Assembly (NCBI RefSeq): GCF_030463535.1
Contig: NC_132891.1
Span: 10,211,949 to 10,275,948 of the forward strand
Reading direction: 5' to 3'
Source: Salminus brasiliensis
Lineage: Eukaryota; Chordata; Actinopteri; Characiformes; Bryconidae
Length of the DNA stretch: 64,000 nt
Shown here piece after piece: positions 26,301-35,640 of this stretch (position 1 is its first letter; each line of letters opens with the position of its first letter). The notes under the pieces are model-generated. The model worked only from the letters and a program-made list of their open reading frames with translations. It did not search any database and was not told the DNA's origin. The position numbers and the translations under genes are program-made.

Positions 26301-29300
26301 GGGAACAGATAGGCCAATCCTTCACCCAGAAAGCGGCCTAAAGCGGCACCTTCAATAGAGATTGGCAACATTTTCAACAAGTCTCAGCAGCTTTTAAGGT
26401 TCAATTTACATAGTTTCATCAAGGCACTCCATTCACAACAACACTGCTTTTGATTCTGCATGACACATCTCAGGTGACTTACCATAAATAAAGACAGGCA
26501 TGAAGTAGCCGGCAGGCAAAGGCAAGGTGCAGGCCAAGACCAGTAGCCAAAGCTAGTGCAGAGAGATCAGAGACAATAAAACTATTTCCTTCAAACTGAA
26601 CAGGATATTTTGTACACAGCAAAATCCCCAGAGTTGGATCAACGCCAGTGTCCATTTGCGTCTGACTGGACTTAAATGAGATGAGCTGTGGGTGTCAACT
26701 CTGGCACTGGGGAATTTGCTGTGTACAAAGAGATTAAAATCAGTATTGGAGAGAGGAGTGAATGGTAATTACCATATAACAGACTCATTATTAAGTCTGA
26801 GGAGCATTCATCAGAATGCTGTGCAGTGATTTGCTTGTCTTAATGGAGGCTTGCTTTGTGAATCTTTCTAGCCGAGCTGTGTTAATTGTAACGACCTAAT
26901 TAATGACCTGGTTTAAACTGAGTAGAACGATTGTTTAATCTGCTTCATAGTCATTTGAAAAGTACATTAGTACTACCAGATATGTGCCGATGTTCAGTAA
27001 TAAGATATGATGTAATGTTAAACATATGCAGTGTCGTTATCATGGACAAATCAAATATATGATGCCAAATAAGACATTACATTAACACATTATAACCTGC
27101 TTAATACTTAAATTCCATAAATTGCAAGTTTGAGCCACACTCAAAACAAATTCTTTAAAACAATTGAAAACACAGCATAGTTCTGCATAAGTGGTCAGTA
27201 TAGCATGCAGCCATGCTAAACAGCAAGAGAAAATGAAGCTATTTGACCCTACAGCCTTCATCACTGACAAGCAACTACAACATTAACATCAAGTAACAGA
27301 TTGTGGAAGGTAGCCTAATGCGAAATGACTGCACGCTGATAGTGAGTGAGGAGGAGGAGGAAGGAAAGGGGGGGGGGGGGGGTAGATACACTCAGTATCC
27401 AAATAGATAGTGCCAGGAGCCAATGGGAAAAGTGTGAGTGCTAACCATTGCATACTGGGAACATCCCACAAGCCCTGCCATTTTGGAGATGCACAAACCC
27501 AGTCGTCTAGACGGCACAATCTGGCCCTTATGAAAATTGCTTATGTTTTGTGTGCTTTAACACTTCAGCTTGAAGAATTGACTGTTGTTTGCTGTCTAAT
27601 ATACACATCTCTCGTTTCCACATGTGCTGCTGTAATCAGATCATTGTTGTTATTTAGTTGGCTTGTCTGTGTATTTCAAATAGGATATTCAGAACACTTC
27701 TAAAAGCTTGGTTTCCATGTATGGACTAGAGACTGAACTGTAGCTTATAATAATTTAACACTGCACACACTGCACCTAACTCTCATAATACAAAGAAGGA
27801 AATGTCCCCTTTAATCACATTCTTAAATGTTGTCCACCTAATGTCACCTTAAGAAGTAGAAAGCAGCCAAGGGTTTGATAAACACTGCTTCCAGGAGGAC
27901 TCCATTCCTGCCAAAGCGACTGTTGAGATTCTTCCAGCAGTGTGGCATTATGGGAAATGGAGTTCCACTGAGCGTTGTCTAGCAAGGAGGAAAGTAGCTG
28001 CCTCATTGTAAGCTGTGACAGAGAAAACAAAGAATTACACGATGAAAAGATGACTACATGCTCAGTACTATAAGACAATGTTGATTCTTTATTAAAATTG
28101 TTAAATCCTCACCTGGGAAGCCATGTAGGATCCTGTAGAGTGAGGGAAGGTCACTAAGGCCAGGAGGAACGCTACAATTCCTGAATACAATGTTTTCCTG
28201 AATAATGACCCACAAAATTCTGCAGTTACTGAAGCCAGTCTACACTGTAGAACCTACATGCACCTAATTTAAATACTACATACATTTGGGATCACTTAAG
28301 AGAATTAAACCAAACCAGCTCAAACATGAATGGTTGAGACACACACTCAAAGTTCATTTATGGCATATTTTGAGTTATGGTGAGTTGATTCAGTTGAATT
28401 AGACTAACTGAGTGAACTGAGTTGTTTTCAATGAAATATGCTAATCTTCAGGCTGTGTGTTATGTATAAGCAGAGCAACCTTGATGAGTAAAATCCACTC
28501 GTTTTTAATTGGTTCCTGGCACCATTTATTTGCATACTGGGCATGTCTTTCCTTCTTGCTCACCATCAGTGTATAGTCAATCACTTCCTTTCCAATGCCT
28601 TCCTTTGAGTGCTATTCTGTTATAATGCTTTATTTTATTTTATTTTATTTTATTTTATTTTTTGGACCCCACTGTTGTGGGTTAAAAGAGCACATTGTCA
28701 TTGTTAACTGCTGCGTGTAGCTGTTTGTGGATTGAATACTGCATTATTCATTTTTAATAATAATTAATCATAATTAAACTTTAAATTTGAAGTAAAATCC
28801 ATTTAAAAAAAACATTTGAATTTCTTCAACACAGCTACACTTATTTAAGGCAACGCACTGCCTCAACATTGTTAAGCTAGGTGAACTTTCCTATCTTACA
28901 GTGTAATATGGTCTCCTATAGAAGCCCCTGTTTATCATCAAAATCCTGTAAGATTAGCCTGGGCTAGTGTGTATGTCATTGAAAGGCTCTTTAATCATAT
29001 CCATTCCACAACCCGATTAGCAGTATAGATCTATTCGCTGCTTACTCTGTCGCCATAAACCTGCTGATGAGTTTGTTTGCCCGGACAAATCGCAGAATAC
29101 ACCGATGGCTGAATAAGTAAACACAGCTCACTGCTCCGCACAGCAGTCTGCACAGAGCAAGAGAAAAGAGACAGAGAGCAAGAGATTAGCTCGAACTAAT
29201 GAATAATAATTACAGTTTGAATGAAGCCCAGAGGCCTGGGTTATGAGTCACTATCAGACAATTAAAGAACAAGAAAAGGATATTGTGTTCGCAAGCCTGC

Positions 29301-32300
29301 ATGTTAAATTCATGATTACATTATTAAAGCCTGGTCATGGCACAGAAGAGCACCAAGCAGATTATATGTATTACACATGTTGCGTAGGTCTATATGTTCT
29401 ATAGCTTCCTTCAAACCATAAAGATCGGCAGTCGTGGGAGGTCAATGATTATAGTAAAAAGGTTGCAGTAGTCTGTACTTGAACTCAATATTAACTTACC
29501 CAAGGAAAGCAAAAAAAGGTATTTCAGGGGGCTGGTATGGGATCTCAGTGGGGAAACGGGTCTTAAACAAGGCTTTCACTGTTTCTGAAAGCACAGAACA
29601 GACATGTGGGCAGGTGGATAACAATTCCGCTATTTACTCCTTCTTTTTGTGTATCATTTCATTCTAGCTACTGCTACTCAGACTGGCCTTCAAGCTTATT
29701 AGCATTTTCTTTTAGCAACACTATACTGTTTTTACCCACCAAACCTCGGTTTCTACATTACTAGATGATCAAACATTCTTGGAGGTACCAAGGAAGTTCT
29801 AAAGCAAGGGCCTTATGGGAAGGAGGAGTCATAAAAAGCAAAAATCAACCCCCTTGTAAAACTGCCAGCCACTCACTGCAAGCAATATCTCCAGCACCTA
29901 ATGAACACATATCATGTCCAGACTCACTATTCATTTTTTCTGAAGATGGCACTCGTCGTTCTTGTGTTCTGCTGGTATAATCAGGGTACTCCGTAACCAG
30001 ATTCCTGGCTTTGTTTGCTAGAACCTTGAGACAGATTGCTCACTAAAACTGAATCTAATGTAGTCATCACTGCACTTAACAGTTAGTTCAATCATTTTAA
30101 TCATTTATTTGACTCAAATCAAAGTGTATTTTGTCTATTGGAGGTCAATGGACCCCACATTTGAGAACCAAGGGTACAGAACCAAGACTTTTTTTCTTCA
30201 CTACAAAGTAAATACATCAGCACAACTGCCTTTATAACCTTATAAAAGTCTGCTAACGATCATTCGACCACTGTCTGCAGAAAAACACTGCTATAGCCTT
30301 TATTTTGCTAGGCTATTTGTATTTTTACTGAGGTCACTGATTGAAGATAACACTTGCTGTGAGCACGCTCTACCCACCTCTGCTGCATCTCTTTATATCC
30401 TCACATATATTTATTTGACGGAGCACAAGCTCTTATCACATTTAGAGAGTATAAAATCCACTGATAGTGCTACTAACAGTGCCTATTAGTTTTTTCTAAA
30501 GCTTATACTCCTCATTCTTTTGTTTTGCTAATCAGTGTACTTTGTAACCACATGTCTGGCCTCGTTTGTTAGAACCTTGAGACAGATTACTGGTGCACTG
30601 TCAAGGTTCTCCTTACAACCAAAAATGAAGAAAAATTTCATCACTGTACTAAAGTGTAGTTAATTTTGAGAAATTAACTTTTTTTTTTTACTTTTTTTTT
30701 TTTTAAGGTTTTTTGTTGGCTATTGGCCTGTCCCTGAACCCTATGTTTGAGAACCATGATTTTCTACACTCTTTTTAAAGCAAAGGACTTCAGAAAGCGT
30801 TAAGGCCTTTTTTTTCTTGTGCTAAAAAATAAAGAAAACTTTTAGCCTATAACCTTTGGCATTACTATAGCATGCTGTCTGCTAGGCTACTGTACTTTCA
30901 CTTAAGTCACTTGAGTATGTGTTTAGGCTCCTCTATCCACCTCTGCTCTTACATTTTACATGAACCCATAACTAGTGAACTCAAACTGTCCAGCAGCAGC
31001 TATAAATCCAATAAGGCAGTCAACTGTTACTTCTCCTTTTCCATTAGGCCCTCAGGCTCAGGCCTCAATAATTTGGGACTTAAGTAAGGGGTAGATCTGT
31101 CTAGTCCATCAGGGGGCACTGTGAGCACCGGGCTGCTTTCTTTACCTTGCTCTCCACTGCAGACTGCCAGCAGACGGTAAGTAAAGGCTCCACAGACCGC
31201 AGCGAAGAAGCACGGACAGTAATCTCTCACTGAGTAGTGGCTGCCCATTACCTCTATACTGAAGAGCACTCCTGAGCGGGAGAGATGGGGAGAGGGGTAA
31301 TAGAATGGAGGGAGGAGGGGGTAGGGTCGATTTTGAGGCTGTCAGTGAGGCTGATGCACAGATGAGATACAGCAAAGCGAGATGAGAATTTGCTACTCTG
31401 TGGATGCCATGGTGATGGCCAGCTCACCGCTGATTGGAGCACCAAAACAGCTCGCCACGCCCACTGCCGACGCCACTACCAGCATGTCTCCTTGAGTTCT
31501 CCTCTGAGCATAAAGAGTTATTAGCATAATCACTGCACTGCTACAGTCTGAGCTTCATCAGGGAAAACAGCAGGGGAGTAAATGCACACTTAATCCAATT
31601 TAGTCATATCTTCTGCATGTATTTCTGTATATTGTTGTTTCCAATTTACAGTCATAACATTAAAACCAGGTGACATAACAAGAGAATAACATCCTAACGG
31701 TTAAGAGATGGGATATATGTTACATACTAGGCAGTGAGTGATCAGTCAGTTCGTAAAGTTGACATGCTGGAAGAAGACAAAATGGGAAAGTGAGGGCCTA
31801 GATTGTGATGGCTAGACAATCAGGTCAGAGCATCTCCAAGTCTTGTGGGGTGTTCCTGGTATTCAGTGGTCAGTACCTAGCAAAAGGTGGGATAACCAGT
31901 GAACTGGGTGACAGGGTTATGGTGCTCAAAGCTCAATAATGTGATCCATGGAGGCCCTACCTCACAACTAAGGGTGCTACAGAGGGTTCTTATAGCCATG
32001 CCATAGATGAGCCATTTTTGGTTCCATGAGGAACCCTTTTTTGTAAAAGAGCTGTGAATATGAAGAAGCTTTTAAACATTTTAGGAAGTTGGTGTAAATG
32101 TTCTTTAGCTATTTATAGGTTCTTCACATTCTCAGCTTGTTTACAAAAATGTTCCTCTATGGCATTCCCCAAAGAACCCTTTGTAGCACTTATACATATA
32201 TTTTTTAATCCTAGAGGACTTAAATGATCTGCTGCCAGATATCATAGGATACCTTCAGAGACCTTGTGAGTCCATGCCTCTAAGGCTCAGAGCTGTTTGG

Positions 32301-34361
32301 GGGCATGAAGAGGGGGCCTACACAATATTAGGCAAGTGGTTTTAATGTTACAGCTGATTGGTGTATGTACAGTTTTCTTAGGGGTTATATGTTGAATATG
32401 TTAGGACACTTGGGTAAGTGGGGTACCTGTTTTGTGCCACAAGCAGAGGCATACAGACGGTGCAAGTATGCTCCCACCATGTTAGACAGATGGACAAATG
32501 GACCCTGTGGAGGATACTGATTATCAGAGAGGCCAGAATAAGCCGAACGTTCAAATTAGCAGAACTGAATTGCTCTGAACTGCTATGGGCTACTCAGCAG
32601 CCATCACATCACTTCACATCAATTATGTCTTACCACTTTTCCAAGGAACACAGTGCTACCTGCAGACAGTGTACAGATCAGACCCACGAGTTTAGCAAAC
32701 AGATTAGACAGAGACAGGTAGTCTGGCAGCTGTACACCTGACAGAATCGTCCTCATTTCAGGCAGACCTGAACCTGAGTCAGACACACAGATGGAGAAAA
32801 GATAAACAGCATGTGTCTTACTGCAAAAGCTTCACTTCTTAATATTTATTCATATATCTACTACTAGATCATTTGCATGGGAAGCCCATAAAGTGGTTAG
32901 TGTAGTGTAGCAGGTAACAACACAGCCTTCCCTGTGGCAGATTAGGGTTTGATTCCCTACCTGTGATGCCCTGGATAAGAGCATCATGAATGTAAAATGA
33001 GGTTAACAACATGAAACCTGCAGACTGGGGGCAGATGCTGTGAGAGAAGCTGGTTGAGAGAGCACAGAGGCAGGCTGGGTACAGCGTCCAGCACAGGAAC
33101 TGCAGCAGGATGTGACCCTCCAGACAGCTGTAGAGCCAGTGGTGGGCTAGCATACAACGATAAGATAATACAGTTTTAGATAAGAGTAGCCATCTAAATT
33201 CACCACTCAATTCATAAAATATACTAAAATATACACTATATGTCCAAATGTTTGTGGACACCCCTTCTAATGAAGGCACTCTACGTCTACACTGCTTGTT
33301 CAGTCCCTGTAGATAAGTTTAGCCAATAGAAAAGGACTCTCTGTAGCAGAAAAACATGAAACGATTTGCACCATGCCTATACTAAAAAAAAAAGATAATT
33401 TGCATATTTGAAAAATACTCTTTAATAATTAAAATGATTTGTTACACCTACTTAATATTAGTTTATCTCTGTTGTTAATTTAGTTAGAATCAACTGTGAA
33501 TCTACCCTAGAATCAGTCTTGTGCACAGAAGGCACAGTAACAAAGACAGCCAAATATAGAAATAATTAAATACATGAAAACTGGGGATATGGGCCCTTAA
33601 TTGATGCTTTTTAAAAAATATATAATGAATTGAATAAATAATATTAATAACTGTCTTTGCTCCAGAAGTCATGACAACCCAAGTTGTGGTTTCCAGATCC
33701 AGCTTACCTTTCAAGAGCTTGGCCACAGTCAGGTCCATTGAGAAACTCATGAGAGCCATAAGAACTCCCAAAGCAGCATAACAGTACCACTCCAGTCCAG
33801 CTAGACAGAGCATAGCATTCTGCACACGTATGGCACAGCCTGTTCAATAGAGGTAAATGACACTGATGTGTTCACACTGAGTCTGAGTGTAACGTGAAGA
33901 TTAGGGCTATTGACAGATAGAAGGGTCTCAGAGTCATCAATGGCTAGCTGAGTGCAATGAAGACAGGGAGGAAAATTACAGCTGGGATTCTTAAAATCAG
34001 ACTTCACCTCTGATCCGTGATCGGGCAGACCGCCATGGTTTCCAAGGGCGCTCATTAGAGATAATTAACTTGTCCTGTGCGGTTTCTGACTGTGAGCTGG
34101 CTTGCTGTGCACCATGTTGTTTATTTTCATCAAGGCTGGGGTAGCTTACATAAACCTGCTCCATTGTCTAGGGGCATATTACAGCATTACTACACTCATT
34201 AAAGGAAAACAATATTTGGATCATAACCCAAAAACCTACTGGAGACTTTATATAAGGGTTATATAAGAGAGAGCTTACCTTTGCAAGCAGCCTGTTCAGT
34301 CCTACATGGAATGATGGTATAGTCTGAACGAAATTCACAAACCATAGCCACTCCCTAAGAT
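16653..34361 (-). CDS. clcnk: ClC-K type voltage-family chloride channel (19 coding exons, N-terminus incomplete)
   Basis: Exons on the minus strand, 5' to 3': 34361-34279, 33789-33708, 33146-33018, 32773-32634, 32504-32427, 31503-31428, 31271-31146, 29584-29500, 29147-29046, 28197-28113, 28012-27848, 26552-26483, 26349-26242, 25850-25634, 25438-25305, 25018-24948, 20384-20304, 17973-17887, 16691-16653. Every junction is GT-AG and every phase agrees, giving about 652 aa without a frame break (human CLCNKB is about 687). The first coding exon with the ATG was not found upstream of 34,371. Pore motifs are GSGLPE, GKVGPFVH and PAGYFMPVF. Valine replaces the gating glutamate of other CLCs, diagnostic of ClC-K. 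Two CBS domains follow, and the protein ends [12 protein letters not shown]. In mammals ClC-K with barttin mediates basolateral Cl- exit in kidney and inner ear; the fish protein is inferred to act in kidney or ionocytes. First-exon acceptor could also be 34371. Confidence 0.94.
16945..17120 (+). repeat. Copy of the clcnk-region repeat family, last clcnk intron
   Basis: It begins CACTGTAATCCCACATGTTG and continues with CATTGGCTCATGGCATCTAT, TTTGCATACTGGGCATGTC and CACTCACCATCAATGTGTAG. Confidence 0.75.
17832..17858 (+). repeat. (GT)n microsatellite beside clcnk exon 17973-17887
   Basis: About 13 GT units lie 28 bp downstream (in the gene's sense) of the splice donor at 17886. In the transcript this is a CA repeat close to a donor; CA repeats can be splicing regulators (hnRNP L), which here is only inference. 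Confidence 0.85.
18149..18570. mobile_element. hAT-like MITE candidate
   Basis: It starts CAGGGCTGGCCCAAGCCTTT, passes GTGGGGCCCTAGGCA, and ends GTTGGGGCCCTAAGCGGCC then GCCCTGGGCCGGT. The ends are imperfect inverted repeats, and GGGGCCCTA occurs near both. I recognise this pattern from fish hAT-derived MITEs. It lies in the clcnk intron between 17973 and 20304. Confidence 0.6.
19330..19450 (+). repeat. Copy of the clcnk-region repeat family
   Basis: Shared words: TTCCATTGGTTCCTGGTATC, TATTTGCATATTG, and ACTCACCGTCAATGTGTAGC before CCCTACCTTGGGTG. Confidence 0.7.
20420..20500 (+). mobile_element. Short hAT-type repeat fragment
   Basis: The segment AGTGATGGATTTAGATACGG through CACCCAGGGCGGCAAGTTGC resembles the start of a common fish hAT element ('CAGTGGCGGACTTAG..CCCAGGGCGGCA'). 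Truncated, non-coding. Confidence 0.5.
20760..24200. repeat. Diverged tandem array with GGCAGCTGTTAG units inside a clcnk intron
   Basis: The intron between clcnk exons 25018-24948 and 20384-20304 contains at least five diverged copies of a larger block. The shared track is AGTAATCACCGT..GTTAACTAAGCTGAGATATAG, then TCTCAGGGCTGTTTT. Copies sit near 20,975-21,060, 21,510-21,600, 22,070-22,140, 23,735-23,810 and 24,025-24,080. Blocks of TGGCAGCTGTTAG-like words are interspersed at 20,780-20,930, 21,325-21,375, 21,740-21,795 and 22,410. Block spacing is irregular (about 0.3-1.6 kb). No open frame runs through them. Confidence 0.6.
23030..23160 (+). repeat. Copy of the clcnk-region repeat family
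   Basis: Shared words: CACCCATTGGCTTCTGGTAC, CACCTATTTGCATGTTTGG and CATTGTGTTGTCATTCCCAC before GCTACCTTCCCATGGG. Closest to the copy at 24295. Confidence 0.75.
24295..24425 (+). repeat. Copy of the clcnk-region repeat family
   Basis: Nearly the same as the copy at 23030: CACCCATTGGCTTCTGGCAC, CTATTTGCATGCTGGGTGTG, CATTGTGTTGTCATTCCCAC. The high similarity suggests the pair was duplicated together with the surrounding array. Confidence 0.75.
24655..24801. repeat. (AT)n runs in clcnk intron
   Basis: TA repeats lie at 24655-24676 and 24781-24801. Between them is a short fragment of the local repeat family in reverse orientation (GAGAAGGTACCTG..ATGATTACACACTGATGG). Confidence 0.75.
24948..25438 (-). 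CDS. clcnk: clcnk exons encoding CBS domain 1
   Basis: Exon 25438-25305 encodes a segment ending [10 protein letters not shown]. Exon 25018-24948 continues [18 protein letters not shown]. This is the CBS pattern of a strand, hydrophobic 'FPVVD', then 'LLGTV'. The pair aligns with human EYPLVES and ILVGIVRRAQLVQAL. It acts in the cytoplasmic C-terminal regulatory domain. Confidence 0.9.
25581..25616 (+). repeat. (GAGCT)7 pentanucleotide repeat next to a clcnk splice donor
   Basis: Seven GAGCT units lie 17 bp downstream (gene sense) of the donor of exon 25850-25634. In the transcript the repeat reads AGCTC. Confidence 0.9.
25895..26161. mobile_element. ACACTCTTAAAAA-type MITE filling a clcnk intron
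   Basis: The left end is ACACTCTTAAAAAAATAAAG and the right end TTATTTGTACAAGAGTG is its imperfect inverse. The body has GGTTCCTTAAAGGACCATG and AAGGAACCAAAG arms. It occupies most of the intron between exons 26349-26242 and 25850-25634. Same family as 31970 (nested), 42566 and 42830. Confidence 0.7.
26612..26726. mobile_element. 115-bp MITE with 20-bp terminal inverted repeats
   Basis: The left end GTACACAGCAAAATCCCCAG and the right end CTGGGGAATTTGCTGTGTAC are inverse complements with one mismatch. It lies 60 bp upstream (gene sense) of clcnk exon 26552-26483. The related half-end GAGTTTGCTGTGTA occurs at 23579-23592. Confidence 0.85.
27300..27470 (-). repeat. Copy of the clcnk-region repeat family, reverse orientation
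   Basis: It reads GAAGGTAGCCTAATG, ACTGCACGCTGATAGTGAGT, CCAAATAGATAGTGCCAGGA and GCCAATGGGAAAAG, the reverse of the other copies. A poly(G) run of about 14 interrupts it at 27369-27382. Confidence 0.7.
28500..28665 (+). repeat. Copy of the clcnk-region repeat family followed by (TTTTA)n
   Basis: Shared words: TTTTTAATTGGTTCCTGGCA, TTATTTGCATACTGGGCATG and GCTCACCATCAGTGTATAGT. A (TTTTA)n microsatellite of about 7 units follows at 28629-28662. Confidence 0.75.
31650..32366. mobile_element. Internally deleted Tc1-like transposon with a nested MITE
   Basis: The left end AGTCATAACATTAAAACC and the right end GGTTTTAATGTTACAGCTGA are inverted termini. The body keeps short transposon words (GAGCATCTCCAAGTCTTGTG, GATCCATGGAGGCCCTACCT, GAGTCCATGCCTCTAAGGCT), but the transposase centre is gone. 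A second element (GGGTGCTACAGAGGGTTC ... GAACCCTTTGTAGCACTT) is inserted at about 31970-32190 between two adjacent words of the host element. It fills the intron between clcnk exons 32504-32427 and 31503-31428. Confidence 0.8.
32427..32773 (-). CDS. clcnk: clcnk exons encoding the chloride selectivity filter
   Basis: Exon 32773-32634 opens with GSGLPE (the GSGIPE anion-binding motif of the CLC family) and ends in GSTVFLGKV. The next exon, 32504-32427, continues [19 protein letters not shown]. The junction falls exactly between the Val that replaces the gating Glu (codon 32636-32634) and the following Gly. The third motif, GYFMP, is in exon 26552-26483. Confidence 0.95.
32880..32997 (+). mobile_element. 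tRNA-derived SINE fragment beside a clcnk splice donor
   Basis: Words such as GTGTAGTGTAGCAGGTAACA and GGGTTTGATTCCCTACC (a degenerate B box) mark a tRNA-type SINE head. It ends about 20 bp from the donor of exon 33146-33018, on the strand opposite to the gene. Confidence 0.65.
33229..33390 (+). mobile_element. Truncated Tc1-like MITE in clcnk intron
   Basis: It begins ATACACTATATGTCCAAATG and TTTGTGGACACCCCTTC, like the copy at 11860. Only the left ~160 bp remains. Confidence 0.75.
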
Positions 34362-34371
34362 CTGGAAAGAA

Positions 34372-35380
34372 CTAGAAAAAAACATAAAGCTAGTTTAGCT
34401 CTAACTTATTAACAGTGTTGTTGTCCTTTCTTGTTATTGCCCCAGGGCATGCACTGGGTTGGAACACAGGGAGAATTAGCTTCCCTTGATTTGTTTTCAG
34501 TTACATTCATTCTGATCCTCTAATTGTCATTCAGACACCAGCTTCTCCTGGCCTTTTAGATGTTTAATTAGAGGCCGAATGGAGTCTGAACACTGAAGCG
34601 ACGGGGTCTTCATTAGTGGGTGAGAGAATACAGCTCACAGGAAGTGATAAAACCCAATGACCTTCAGAGAGTCTTTCTGTAGAACATTTGGCCGTCTATA
34701 AAGAGCCCAGACTTTAGTTGTCCCTTTAAGCATAAAGCAGAAACATGAATTATGGAGCAAAGCGTGGCAGTCTTTTGTATTGTGTTGGTTCTGCACCTCT
34801 GAACTGGAGAGTACAGAATGAATGGAGCGCTATTTGAATGCAGTGCATTTCCAGCTTCAGAGGGTGAAGGCAGTCGTTTTCCCAGATGCATATTTGGCAG
34901 AAGATTTGTAGACATAAAACCTTAGCTGCTTAGACATACAGAGTTAGCTGGGAGTGCAAGGTTAAGGCCAGTACTGAGATATGTTAGATCTGGTTCTAAT
35001 GGACAGATTCAAAATGATCTTTTAAAACAATTCTGGCTCTAAAATCTGATTGGCTGAGCCTAGTTTGAAGCTGATGTACAGAGAATATGCATCGGTATAG
35101 ACTCAAATGCGTGGGTAAAAAAAGAAAATAGTGAGCCTATAGGCCTACTTCACTGAAGGTATTAGTATTTCATCAATGTTTACTAAAAGTACTGGATCCA
35201 TGTGTACTAAAAGTGGAAAAATAGGGATCCAGAAATATAACTAAGTGACAGGAAAACACATTCCAGTAAAGAAAATTCTGCAGTAGTAAGCAATAATATG
35301 ATGTGTGATGTGGCTAATTAGCAGTACTAGTCTTCAACACTGCACAGGTCATGTGTGTGTGCACCAGGTACCTAGAGTAG
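34372..35380. other. Upstream of the first identified clcnk exon
   Basis: The missing clcnk start exon should lie in or beyond this stretch. No ATG-containing exon with a donor of suitable phase was convincing. An 83-codon minus-strand frame at 34664-34915 has no CLC-like sequence. Confidence 0.4.
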
Positions 35381-35640
35381 TGGGTTGGGTCTTTGCTCTG
35401 GTCACTGTCTTTAAAGAGTTTGGTGTGTTCTCTCCGTGCCAGCATGGGTCTGGGTGCTCCAGTCTCCTCCCACCTCCCAAAAACACATGGTAGGTCTTTT
35501 GACTATGTGTGCGCATGTGTGAATGGCTGTGTGTGATGTACCGGGCAATGGACTGGCACCCTGTCTACGGGCATTCCTGCCTTGTGCCCAATGATTCCTT
35601 TTGGGCTCCGGACCAGGAAGAATAAGATAAGAGAATTAAT
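35380..35640 (+). mobile_element. L2-type LINE 3' end fragment
   Basis: CTGGGTGCTCCAGTCTCCTC, CAATGGACTGGCACCCTGTC and CATTCCTGCCTTGTGCCCAA followed by TTTTGGGCTCCGGACC match the vertebrate L2 3' region as I know it. It ends in AAGATAAGAGAATTAATGGA. Confidence 0.8.

Noticed and set aside
32418-32741. 107-codon plus-strand open frame
   Set aside because: Antisense shadow of clcnk exons 32504-32427 and 32773-32634, which carry the selectivity-filter motifs.
32905-32990. tRNA gene
   Set aside because: Only a degenerate B-box-like GGGTTTGATTCCC is present with no cloverleaf; it fits a SINE head.
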